Source: Plakobranchus ocellatus
Taxonomy: Eukaryota > Mollusca > Gastropoda > Plakobranchidae
Assembly: GCA_019648995.1 (NCBI GenBank)
Contig: BLXT01004584.1
Location: 345,199-365,693 of the forward strand
Length of the DNA: 20,495 nucleotides
Direction: 5' to 3'
Under the pieces are notes generated by a model. That model did not search any database, was not told the DNA's origin, and saw nothing but the letters and a program-made list of their open reading frames with translations. Positions 10,569 through 18,754 of the stretch are shown piece by piece; within the stretch, counting starts at the first letter, position 1; every line of letters starts with the position of its first letter. The position numbers and the translations under genes are program-made.

Positions 10569-10751
10569 ATGCTACAAACACTTAGATGCACTGACAATCA
10601 AGTTATAATAGACATCGCATTTACACATAAAACTAAACTAGACTCAATAAATCTAGCATTTTCCAAGATCCGCAATCCGATATCGCACACAGATCCAATC
10701 CACACCAACAAACTGACTAACATACAACAAGCCATAGAAAAGTATATGACA
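10569..10751 (+). pseudogene. Left part of an unidentified repeat-encoded protein, split by the LINE
   Basis: The + frame is open from ATG 10569 and reads into TNIQQAIEKYMT, where the LINE target duplication TATATGACA (10743-10751) encodes YMT. The same codons, in the same phase, recur at 13848-13856 and continue as the right part, so the two were one frame before the insertion. The function is not known to me. From memory, C-terminal blocks like the one in the right part occur in multi-copy hypothetical proteins of cnidarians and molluscs, suggesting a transposon-borne gene. The true start is uncertain. Confidence 0.5.
10743..10751. repeat. Target-site duplication of the LINE, left copy (TATATGACA)
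   Basis: Exactly repeated at 13848-13856. It lies directly outside the 3' tail of the LINE. Confidence 0.8.
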
Positions 10752-10764
10752 TCATCATCATGTA
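10752..10764 (-). repeat. LINE 3' tail of GAT/ATG repeats
   Basis: On the minus strand, the stop region after CSRQGT runs directly into ATGATGATG and then the target duplication. A short tandem-repeat tail, not poly-A, marks the 3' end. Confidence 0.75.
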
Positions 10765-12949
10765 CCTTGTCTGGAACAGACATTGGCGATCATGTCCCTC
10801 CACTCATACATATTCTCAGTTAAAGTTGTTATTGCTACCCTTGTCTGTTGCCCATGACTTAAGATTTTCAATAAAAGTTATTCTCTGTCTACTTCTACTG
10901 CGTTTGCCTTCAATCTTTCCAGTGATTACTAAGTGTTCTTAACCCTTATATCGGCAAACATGGCCTAAAAACTTTAGTTGCCTCTCTCTAATAGTTTTAA
11001 TTAGTGATCGCTCAAGATTAGCCTCTTTCAGAACCAATTCATTTGACTTTTTTTCTGTCCATGATATCCTCATCATTCTTCTGATAAACCACATCTCTAC
11101 TGTTTCTAGTTTTTTTTTAAATTGTATTTATTGTCCAACACTCACTAGCATACAAAAGTACTAACCATACATATGTTTTAATTACCCTTATTTTGGTTGT
11201 CATACTTATGGTTTTATTTGCCAGTATCGGTTTCATTTTTTGGAATGTATCTTTAGCCATGGTTAATCTTTTACTTATTTCACTTGTGCATCTGCCATCT
11301 GATGTTATCAAATAACCTAGATATTTGAATTTTGTAACTTGTTTGGTTTTTTTGCCTTTGCTAAAGAGATTGCACGGGGTTAGAGGATTTCTTTAAGATG
11401 ACCATGCATTCCGTTTTCTTTACATTCAAAGACAGGTCCATCCTTTTGCTTTCTAAACTACAGTATCTAGAAGTTTTTGGATTTGCTTGCCATATTCTGC
11501 TATTAAACTGTATCATCTGCATACCTGAGATTATTAAGATTCTCTCCATTTATTTTTAAGCCTGAAATATCATCAAGATTCCTCAAAGTTATTTCACTAT
11601 ATAAGTTAAAAAGATCAGGAGACATTACTCATCCCTGTCTCACACCTCTTTAGATGTGTTTGAAATCACTATGTTCTCCTTCAATTCTTACAGATGCAGT
11701 CTGATCCCAGGATAAGTTTCTTAATACTCTCAGATCTTTCCCATCGATGTCTAATTTTCCTAGCACACGTAACAGCTCTACATGTCTTACTTTGTCAAAA
11801 GCTCTAGAATAATCAATGAAACAGAGGTGGAGATCTTTTTGCATTTCTATACATCTTTCCATAAGCACTGACAGAGTGAATATTGCATTTCTAGTCCCTT
11901 TATCAGGTATAAAGCCAAATTGTTTTGGGGATATTTCTGGTCGTATACTCTTGCGCATTCTATGCATCAAAACACGTAACAGGATTTTTGTAAAATGGCT
12001 CATTAAACTGATTGTTTTATGAAGTTCACATTCTGTTGCTCCTGGTGTTTTAGGCAGTACTATAAAAATAGGTTTACAAAGATCTTCTGGAATTGTACCA
12101 CTATCGTATATTGCATTAAGAAGTTTTGTTGTCAGATCTATATTATCTGGTCCCGTGGCTTTTCCATTTTTCATTTTCTTTATTGCTGCTTCTACCTCTT
12201 CTGTAAGGATAGTTGGGCTTTCTATATTTTTCCTTATTTTGGGTCTTTTGCACCCATAATCTTTAAAAAGATCTTCAACATATTCTGACCATCTGTTTAG
12301 TATTTCCTTCTTTTCCATTAATATTGTTCCATCTTTTGATTTGATGCAGCCAGGGCTACTGCATTTAATTTTCTTACCACTGACATCCTTAATTTTAGCA
12401 TGCATGAATTTGCTATCTATTTTTAACTTTTGCTCTATTTCCTAACATTGTTGATTAATACATTCTTCTTTCGCTGCATTGCATTTTATTTTGATGTTTC
12501 TGTTTAGGTCTTTGCATTTGGCTTCTACATTTTTTGATTTGCGTCTTTCTTCCATTAAATCTAGTATTTTTTTGTTTATCCATTTCTTATGCTCTTTTTT
12601 ATCTTTTTGGGGGAAAGTTTTTCTCTATGACTTCATTAAGTAAATTTTTCATTTCTGACCATAATTCTTTTTATTCTGAGATATTTTTTAGAGTTTCATA
12701 TTTGTTATGTACAGCTACAGTAGTTTTGTCTCTTAGTTTTTCTTCAGCTTTGCATTTCTTAACTTTTACTGGAATATGATCTGAATCACAGTCCGCCCCC
12801 GGCAGTGACTTCGATGTTTTGATAGCGTTTCGGAATCTTTTTTGAATGAGGATGTAATCTATTTTGTTTCTACTTCTATCTCCAGGGCTCTTCCAAGTCC
12901 ACTGTCGCCTAGGATGGTGTTGATACCAAGTATTTGTGATGGTTAAGTT
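10752..12949 (-). pseudogene. LINE endonuclease C-terminus, reverse transcriptase and C-terminal region
   Basis: Reading leftward from 12949, the frame first gives the end of the endonuclease: LTITNTWYQHHPRRQWTWKS, RNKIDYILI and the catalytic SDH box in GADCDSDHIPV (about 12790). A longer open piece (12405-11650) holds RT motifs: NGKATGPDNI, QFGFIPDKGTRNAI and LCFIDYSRAFDKVRH, with the catalytic Asp of FID. A stop then precedes RGVRQG (about 11640), and the YADDT box is encoded at 11509-11523. After it come LSLNVKKTECMVI, DGRCTSEI, ASECWTI, RQLKFLGHV and the terminal DMIANVCSRQGT near 10765-10800. The protein copies its own RNA at nicked DNA. Several in-frame stops and shifts make this copy dead. 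Confidence 0.9.
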
Positions 12950-13326
12950 TTGGGCAAGGCATTAAACTGCATCCATCGGAAAATCGGCGATTAAACCGAT
13001 AACCCCATCTAAAAATAAGACCTGCAAAGGGCGGAAAATCCCAAATAGGACAACGGCCACCATAGATCCCCATTGCCTTGTGGGCTAGTTGCAAGACGAA
13101 GGCTAGCGGAGAACCCGTACACAAACCAGCAGTAGGCAAGGGGAAACCACTGCTGAATAGCTTCCCATGAATGAAAAATCATGAGCCAAAACCATACTGA
13201 AACCTTAGTTAACATCGTTAAGGGGGTTTGTGATTCCAATCCAAACCCAGGGATAGCCATGTGCAGCAGGTGGCTCCAGGTCGTCATCCAGCGTCTGCTC
13301 GCAAAACTAAGACCGATAAAACATAA
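12950..13326 (+). other. Inverted 5' leader of the LINE
   Basis: This 377-bp GC-richer stretch starts at the inversion junction (GTTTTGGGCAAGG) and runs without a long frame into the endonuclease. It fits the 5' untranslated region of an RTE-like element, so the copy may be almost full length. The minus-strand open frames across it (12909-13139 and 13009-13287) span the junction or lie opposite the leader and look accidental. Whether 12950 is the true 5' end of the family needs other copies. Confidence 0.6.
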
Positions 13327-13847
13327 AAATTAGCAACGTGGAATGTGCGTACACTGCATCAAAAAGGAAAACTAGAAAATTTTGTTAAAGAAATAGAAAG
13401 AATGAAACTGAATATCCTAGGGCTTGCAGAGGTAAGATGGACAGGTTCCATGAAACTAGGTAGTAAAACTCTAATTTACTCAGGGGGACACACACATGAA
13501 AGAGGCGTTGGTATCTTATTCGATGTAACAACGGCAAAAAGTCTGGGGAGTTGTGTCCAATTTCAGATAGAGTAGTTGTAGCTAAACTGGTAGCCAAACC
13601 ATTGAATCAAAGAATTATTCAAGTATATGCACCAACATCTGACAGTGAAGATGTAGAAGTAGAAAAGTGTTATGAAGAAATAGAAAAAGCAAAGGGTTAT
13701 CTAAAATCCGAGGACATCATAATAGTAATGGGAGATTTCAATGCAAAAGTTGAGGATGAAATAGTAGAAGATGTTGTTGGGCCCAGTGTCATAGGGACTG
13801 TAAATGAGAGTGGAAGTAAGCTAATTGAATGGTGCCAAGTCAACGAT
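13327..13847 (+). pseudogene. LINE apurinic-type endonuclease, N-terminal portion (inverted piece)
   Basis: The + frame after a TAA at 13324-13326 reads KLATWNVRTLHQKGK, the start of exonuclease-endonuclease-phosphatase domains of RTE-like LINEs; there is no ATG in frame. LGLAEVRWTG holds the catalytic Glu. After a frame change near 13555, RIIQVYAPT and IIVMGDFNAKV follow; the latter carries the catalytic Asp and Asn. The reading ends at LIEWCQVND (about 13847), beyond which the frame enters flanking DNA. The rest of the domain, including the SDH box, is on the opposite strand at 12949-12780. The enzyme would nick target DNA to prime reverse transcription. Confidence 0.9.
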
Positions 13848-13856
13848 TATATGACA
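13848..13856. repeat. Target-site duplication of the LINE, right copy (TATATGACA)
   Basis: Identical to 10743-10751. It follows GTCAACGAT, the last element-derived bases of the inverted segment. Confidence 0.8.
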
Positions 13857-14027
13857 ATATATCGCAAAAACTTTCCACAAAAGGTTCTCCCAAAACATCA
13901 AATTTTAGAGCATCACGGCAACCCATTCATACAGAAATATAACTTTGGCTTAGGTTTTCTTAGGGAACAGGGTGGGGAACTTTTAATTCAAATATCGGAA
14001 AAATATAGAAAAGAACACACGCAATGA
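13848..14027 (+). pseudogene. Right part of the protein split by the LINE
   Basis: After the duplicated codons YMT the frame continues IYRKNFPQKVLPKHQILEHH, later FGLGFLREQGGE, and stops at TGA 14025-14027. The pattern PKxHxLExH...FGxGFLxEQGGE looks like a conserved domain rather than chance. I recall similar blocks in high-copy hypothetical proteins of marine invertebrates but cannot name the family. A second frame from ATG 14024 to TAA at about 14169 carries a basic tail (PKTLITEKRKKKTQG), so the original C-terminus probably lies past a frameshift. Not an active gene as it stands. Confidence 0.55.
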
Positions 14028-14040
14028 AAAATGAAGTAAG

Positions 14041-14088
14041 TCAGTTACAGAAAACAATGAAATCTCAGTTACAGAAAACAATGAAATC
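14041..14088 (+). repeat. 24-bp perfect tandem duplication
   Basis: Two copies of a 24-bp unit beginning TCAGTTACAG and ending GAAATC lie head to tail. The length is a multiple of three, so in the frame from 14024 it simply repeats eight residues (QLQKTMKS). Confidence 0.95.
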
Positions 14089-14195
14089 CCATCTACTACG
14101 GGCACCTCGACATCCTAAAACACTTATTACAGAAAAGAGAAAAAAGAAAACACAAGGTAAAAATTAAATAGTAGAAAATAACTCTGTGTGTCTGA

Positions 14196-14197
14196 GA

Positions 14198-14240
<43 letters not shown>

Positions 14241-14241
14241 A

Positions 14242-14290
<49 letters not shown>
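14196..14290 (+). repeat. GA microsatellite
   Basis: An almost pure GA run with a few GGGA and CAGA interruptions, about 95 bp. Confidence 0.97.
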
Positions 14291-14292
<2 letters not shown>

Positions 14293-15115
14293 ATTCTTAT
14301 AACTCTAGTCCACTGTTCACAATGATCACGGTGATCATTAAGATCTATGGTTCAATTCAAATTGTGAATAAAATCTAGTGAATATCACATAAAACGTGTA
14401 AAATAATACTTATTTATTGTTCTAAAAAGTCTTTGAAATTTATCGATGTATGGCGTATCACAGGCAATGTATAATCTACAAGTTTACAGTGCGTAAAATT
14501 AATACATGTAGCCCTAGAGCTGAGAAGTGCGAGAGAGAAACTAAGAGAGACGGAAGAAGAGACTGAATTAAAGAATGAGTGAATGAACACATATTAACTG
14601 TTGATGGCATTGCTTGCAAAAACTAAAAGAGTGTTCAAGAGTCAAGACTATGTTAGCTGATTGTGTTTTTAAAGGAATTTGTGGAGGTCATTGGCACCCT
14701 TCGATCGGATATATGAATTTACTGCAGTGAAGACATATAAATCTGGCTTAAAGTTGGATTTACTGAAAAACGAAGACACCGCACTTCAACTCTCAAGAGA
14801 TCAACATCTTCATAAGGTAGAGACACATCTGTTTGATTTCCCTTTTTTTTAAAAACGTCCAACTGTACATTTTTAATTTATTCAAGTTTGTGTGTAATGA
14901 TTCAGAATTAATATCAATGTGACGTATTAAATTTATTCAACCTTAAAATAGTTCTTGCACCATCTATAAAGTTATATAGCCTAAAAATCATTGCATTGTG
15001 ACAATATATATATTTTCTGCAATTAGCCTTAAACTTCACCTCATAATGTGAATAGATTAGTGAAAACGACGCATCAATTGCACTGCTGTTGAAATAGATG
15101 AAATATTTCGCTGGG
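14291..15115. other. AT-rich stretch without a recognisable gene
   Basis: No protein motif was seen on either strand. It includes the 19-bp palindrome at 14321-14339 and otherwise ordinary AT-rich DNA leading to the GC-rich island at 15120. Confidence 0.55.
14321..14339. repeat. Perfect 19-bp palindrome AATGATCAC-G-GTGATCATT
   Basis: Two 9-base arms are separated by one G. It could be a dimeric protein-binding site or chance; nothing adjacent decides it. Confidence 0.9.
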
Positions 15116-15119
15116 CTTA

Positions 15120-15390
15120 GCATTGAGCCGAGCCGTATATGGTGTCAAAGGATCACGAGGCAAGAGCGGTCGCCTCAGCTCCAAACTAAGTGAGCGGCAA
15201 CAACAGAGTAAGGGTCTGTTAGAGAGCTTACTGCCGTGGCTGACCTCGGCAAACTCCTCTTCGCTCACTACAACTTGCCACAACATGGCGACGATGCTTT
15301 TTGTGCCGAAAACTCTAAGTCGCAGAGTCGGCGAAAGGAGGGCAGCGCAGTGGGCGGGCTGTCTGCACTAGCAGCAATTTATTAGTAACG
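15120..15390 (+). promoter_or_regulatory. GC-rich, CpG-containing island
   Basis: Base composition rises clearly over the AT-rich surroundings and CpG is frequent (for example GCGGTCGCC and GAGTCGGCGAAAGG). The motif AACATGGCGACG at 15282-15293 resembles a YY1-type element around an ATG. This could be the promoter and first exon of a host gene, but no downstream exon was recognised. Confidence 0.35.
15285..15371 (+). CDS. Small ORF in GC-rich island, unidentified
   Basis: This is a 28-codon frame from ATG 15285 (context AACATGG, close to the Kozak consensus) to TAG 15369-15371. The residues begin MATMLFVPKTLSRRVGERRA and are basic with no acidic residue before position 17, which would suit an organelle-targeting start but is too short to judge. 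I do not recognise it. The longer + frame that starts at 15123 is in phase and includes it, so the true start is open. It may be an upstream ORF, part of a first exon, or not coding. Confidence 0.25.
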   Translation: MATMLFVPKTLSRRVGERRAAQWAGCLH

Positions 15391-15640
15391 TAAAGATGGC
15401 TAGGCAATATTATTGCTTACTTAGCAGGTCCCAATTTGATATATGGACCCGAAAATTACATATGATGCGTTTCCTATACGATATCAACATTATCATATCC
15501 ATTTTTTTGCTTTGCTTTAAAAAAATATTTTTTTAAATAAAATAGGTTTTAAGAGCTTCCCATATTTGAAACGATTACATTTTTCACTTAGCAAATAACC
15601 ATTTCCAGCTGTTAGCCTTGGACACATATTATCATATATC
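15391..15640. other. AT-rich spacer, nothing recognised
   Basis: Contains T-rich and A-rich runs around 15500-15545 and no motif. It separates the GC-rich island from the CT array. Confidence 0.5.
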
Positions 15641-15708
<68 letters not shown>

Positions 15709-15715
15709 GTCTCTA
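15641..15715 (+). repeat. CT microsatellite
   Basis: About 75 bp of CT with single interruptions (CTTT, CTGT). It is the complement of the GA array at 14196-14290, so the two could pair as distant inverted repeats. Confidence 0.97.
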
Positions 15716-16636
15716 ATTTTCATCGAACCCCCCTTCCTCAAAAAAACTAAATGACATTTTGTATGGGCAATGTGAAGAAATCGACTTTGTAATTAGTGGT
15801 GGTGGTGGTGGTATCATTAGATATATAACGTAACGAATTCCCGATTTTAATCGAATTTATTGAAACGATAACTTTTACAATAGCTGTTGTTTTTAGTTTC
15901 ACAGCTGTTTTTACCTAGCATGCATCAGCAATGTTAGAGTTGTGAATTTATTTTCGAACCTCTATCTCAGATTAACACTTGATAATTTTAGCAAACAATG
16001 GGTTGAATGCAGAAAATGCAGGGATTCCTAGAATGAATGTAAAATTACTGACTAGGAGCAAACTGAATAATAACTAAAATTTCCATGTTAGAGAGCAAAA
16101 ATAAGATTAACAAATAAAAAATAAAATTTAAATTTGGACTTATTAATTTCCCCTTTTTTTTCGTTTCGCCACCCATACTGCCATTGTCGAGTTGACAGAA
16201 ACAAAAGAACATTGATCAATTGCTCTATATAACGTTTGCTCGCGTAAGCCCTATTATGCCATGTTGTTTATAAATTTATTTCACTGACATTAAAATAATA
16301 TTACAATAATTGTGAAATGCTATATTGTCCTCTTTAAGTTTTCTGATTGTAAATCCAACAGCACAGCATGTGCGTACAATTTTGAAAATTAATTGACATC
16401 GCCCACTAAGCGCTCTAGGAAAGATTTTCCGCCACTTGCATTGTGTGGCAGATCGCGCGCTGCTCTAGGCCTACATTCGGCACCCCACTTCCCTCTCCTC
16501 ACGCTAGTTTGTGCCCTCCCCTATCTCATTAATCCCTGGACAGTGTGTCCGCTTTTTTGAAACGGTGATAGGTATTGTTTTGGGAGTGGTGAAAGGAAAA
16601 CAATTTTTATTCTTTTTTGCGGTTTGTTGCGCTGTC
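15716..16636. other. Non-coding stretch with GC-richer patch
   Basis: A short GGT array lies at about 15798-15811. From 16400 to 16530 the sequence is GC-richer (GCGCTCTAGG, GATCGCGCGCTGC) and may belong to the pogo-like element whose right end is at 16784. No coding frame was recognised. Confidence 0.45.
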
Positions 16637-16784
16637 GGCTTCGAATTATGAGAATCGACTTTCTTTGACTTCGAATAATGAGTTCGAACTTTGCGAATCC
16701 AAAGAAAAAAAAACCTCAGATCTCAAATACTTCGGTTTATGAGAAATTCGAATAATCGGACTTCGGCTTTTGAGGTTTCGACTG
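16637..16784 (-). mobile_element. pogo/Tigger-like terminal repeat region
   Basis: The + strand ends GAGGTTTCGACTG at 16784, directly followed by TA. On the minus strand the end therefore begins CAGTCGAAACCTC, as expected for a pogo-type terminal inverted repeat with a TA target duplication. Inside are repeated subterminal motifs TTCGAATTATGAG, TTCGAATAATGAG and TTCGAATAATCGG. No partner end was found to the left, so this is a truncated copy or its left limit is worn. The TTCGAATTAT motif also occurs at 9187-9196 near the transposase remnant. Confidence 0.55.
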
Positions 16785-17744
16785 TATATCAATTGGATTA
16801 TAATTTGCAAAAGCAGCAACACTCCTCGTAACTAACCATGTGTGAATACATAGAGCAATCTCTAAATTTCTTAGTTCTTGACGCAGGTCAAGACAACCAC
16901 ACACACACGCGCGCGCAGACACACGCACGCACTATTTCCGTCACTTGACTGTCTTCATCAGGACTAAGGCGTCGTAGAAATTTGCCTTGGATCTCTTGTT
17001 CAAAGAACAACAGACTGGCTTACTCTGCTATTATGTAGAGGGGTGAAAAGGTAATAGTTAATTTGGTTTAAAAATTTAGGGATAAAGCGTCCTTACAATA
17101 AAAAAAACTTGGAAATCTTTGTTAAGTTGTAAGAGCTTTTTTATTCAACCTTATTGACAAAAATCCCAAACCAGTGAGGGCGAGTCTTTCTACTTTCACT
17201 TTTTCTTTTTGGGTCAACATCGCAACAAAACAAACTAAATTACGAAACATGGAAAATAATAAAAGGAGAACTACAGTAAGGAGGATATGAAACATGATAA
17301 GGTCATTATGAGTGATATCGCTACAGGGAAACATTTGCGCATTAACTATATATATTTCAAAGATTGACTCCCCAGATCTCTTACACTATAAAAGACAAAA
17401 ATGTCAAAGTACCAATAAGATTTCCTCTGACAAGGAAAAAGAGCTGTTGGAATATAAATATTGATCTTGACTGAGGGAAACGTGCCTTGATTCCTTCAAC
17501 CTTAACGAGAGTCTAGAAATCTACTATCCCAAGCGGGAGATATTATAGTGTTGTGTAAGAACAGGAATGACACAGTTTCCAAAAAATTAGTCTCCGTCAT
17601 AGGGAAAACCGATAAAGTTGCGGAATAGTCTTCGTGGTTGGACAAAATGACATGTCGTGGTTGGTCCTACGACGTCGTTTTTGTTGAACAATAGTCACCT
17701 TCAAACAGTGGGCGATTTGAAAACACCTTTTTCGATAGTGTAGA
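16785..17744. other. Non-coding stretch, nothing recognised
   Basis: A CA/CG alternating tract lies at about 16898-16931. A minus-strand frame at 17122-17334 encodes one hydrophobic segment (ILLTVVLLLLFSMF) but has no other sign of being a gene. The rest is ordinary AT-rich sequence. Confidence 0.45.
16898..16931. repeat. Alternating CA/CG tract
   Basis: CACACACACACGCGCGCGC followed by AGACACACGCACGCAC. Strict purine-pyrimidine alternation of this kind can adopt Z-DNA. Confidence 0.85.
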
Positions 17745-17905
17745 AGCCCCAAGAAAAAGGAAAGGAGGGGAGGTGAAAGAAATGTATGGGGAATGAAAGG
17801 AGAAGGGAGCAGAGAATTAAGAGGTGCATCAGTGCAAAAATTAGAAAAGAGAGGAGGTGGAGGACTAGAAAAGAAAGGAGAAAATGAAGGATGAGTACGT
17901 GGTTG
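17745..17905 (+). repeat. Polypurine-rich tract
   Basis: About 160 bp of the + strand are dominated by A and G (AAGAAAAAGGAAAGGAGGGG, then GAAAGGAGAAGGGAGCAGAG). It is not a simple microsatellite. The minus-strand frame opposite (17701-18000) is Phe/Leu/Ser-rich as a result and is not credible as a gene. Confidence 0.75.
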
Positions 17906-18142
17906 AAGGATGCCGGTTGAAGAAATAAGAAGACGTCAAATGGTTTACCAGTAGAACCTGCCAAATAAGTGAAAGAGACGGACAGAGAGAAAATGAACAA
18001 GGAGAGATTTGGAGGTGTAAGCTAGACATTGACGGCTACATGATAGGTAGATGGACCGGATCAATGCTACATCTATTTAATATCGATAATGTCCTTTTCT
18101 GGAATATTGTAGTGAATAAATCATTGAATGAAAACCGAAAAC

Positions 18143-18284
18143 ATGGCAGCACGCCTGGCGAAGATGAAAACGCTATCTAGAGTTTGTTCCATGTTTCAGC
18201 GGCCGGTGTTAAAAAATCATGCTGCTGTGTCCATTAGGTCGATGCATTTTAACTATTTCCCAGAGACCCCGGCAAAAGAGTTTG
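18143..18284 (+). CDS. Candidate first exon of a nuclear-encoded mitochondrial protein
   Basis: ATG 18143 (context AACATGG) fits the Kozak pattern better than the in-frame ATG at 18128. The predicted N-terminus MAARLAKMKTLSRVCSMFQR carries no acidic residue until position 41 and has seven Arg/Lys in its first 32 residues, the composition of a matrix-targeting presequence. Arg32-Ser33-Met34 in SIRSMHF resembles an R-2/R-3 processing site, after which the mature part would begin HFNYFPETPAKEF. A GT at 18285-18286 (TTTG|GTATGA) can serve as a splice donor. Past it the frame runs into a 37-bp tandem repeat, which argues that the exon ends here. I do not recognise the protein, and a later exon is not seen in the window. 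The frame could also be chance. Confidence 0.45.
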
Positions 18285-18328
18285 GTATGAAAGTATTAAT
18301 TGAGAGTTGCAGCCATTTAACTTATGGT

Positions 18329-18460
18329 CGACCGTATTTTCCCGAACGCTCGGATAAAAAGAGTTCGACCTTATTTTTCCGAACGCTCGGATAAAAAGAG
18401 TCCAACCTTACTTTACCGAACGCGCGGATAAAAAGAGTCCGACCTTATTTTTCCGAACGC
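18329..18460 (+). repeat. 37-bp tandem repeat, about 3.5 copies
   Basis: Units start at 18329, 18366, 18403 and 18440 (partial), each reading CGACCTTATTTTTCCGAACG or a close variant, then CTCGGATAAAAAGAGT. The copies differ by a few substitutions. The unit contains CCGAACGCTCGG, itself partly self-complementary. Confidence 0.93.
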
Positions 18461-18482
18461 TTTATTTTATAATCAAAAAAAG

Positions 18483-18568
18483 ATAGATCTAGAATCTAGA
18501 GTTCAGTAACACCGGCATACTCGTACTCATACTCAGCTCATGAAATTGGATCTAGATCTAGAACTAGA
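18483..18568. repeat. CTAGAT/AGATCT-rich cluster
   Basis: Includes AGATAGATCTAGAATCTAGA (18482-18501) and GGATCTAGATCTAGAACTAG (about 18548-18567). Related clusters occur at 848-862, 7591-7622, 19008-19018, 19122-19138 and about 19759-19777. Confidence 0.8.
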
Positions 18569-18639
18569 ACTTAGTAGAACTACGGGTCCCCTTAAAGCAA
18601 GTAGGCTTAATGCCAATGCAATCGTTCGCGAAGGGTAGT

Positions 18640-18720
18640 AATTGCTACAGAGGGATGATGTATCAACGAATGAGCCAAAAATTGCTGCTGAGTGACGATG
18701 TATCAATTAACGGGCCGTAA
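18640..18720 (+). repeat. 40-bp imperfect tandem duplication
   Basis: Two neighbouring units share AATTGCT, then GATGTATCAA and a GCC(A/G) end. Copy 1 is at about 18640-18679 and copy 2 at about 18680-18720, diverged at several positions. Confidence 0.75.
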
Positions 18721-18754
18721 ATAAACTCACTTCATCCAGGGCAGAATTCTCAGT

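Larger units (their letters stand above)
10752..13847 (-). mobile_element. RTE-like LINE insertion with 5' inversion (twin-primed)
   Basis: The element inserted in minus orientation. Its 3' part (10752-12949) reads on minus and its 5' part (12950-13847) reads on +. Together they cover a 5' leader, an apurinic-type endonuclease, a reverse transcriptase and a C-terminal region, about 3.1 kb, close to the usual length of RTE-clade elements. The inverted segment ends at codons VND (GTC AAC GAT) and the minus segment starts at LTIT (TTA ACC ATC ACA), so no base is missing at the split. The 3' end is a short GAT/ATG repeat (10752-10764) rather than poly-A, as in RTE elements. Clade naming is from family knowledge (endonuclease like that annotated as craniofacial development protein 2-like). 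Stops and frameshifts throughout show that it is inactive. Confidence 0.88.

Noticed and set aside
11816..12779. Plus-strand frames of 68-89 codons
   Set aside because: They are antisense to the LINE endonuclease/reverse transcriptase coding region and are Cys/Phe/Ile-rich artefacts.
12909..13287. Two overlapping minus-strand open frames (76 and 92 codons)
   Set aside because: One crosses the inversion junction of the LINE and both lie opposite its 5' leader; the residues have no motif and an element-based explanation is better.
15517..15741. Minus-strand frame rich in Arg-Glu repeats
   Set aside because: It is the translation of the CT microsatellite.
17122..17334. Minus-strand frame with one membrane-like segment
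   Set aside because: A single Leu/Val-rich stretch in AT-rich DNA is common by chance; no homology or context supports it.
17701..18000. Minus-strand hydrophobic 99-codon frame
   Set aside because: Its Phe/Leu/Ser content is what the opposite strand of a polypurine tract must encode; no other gene signal.
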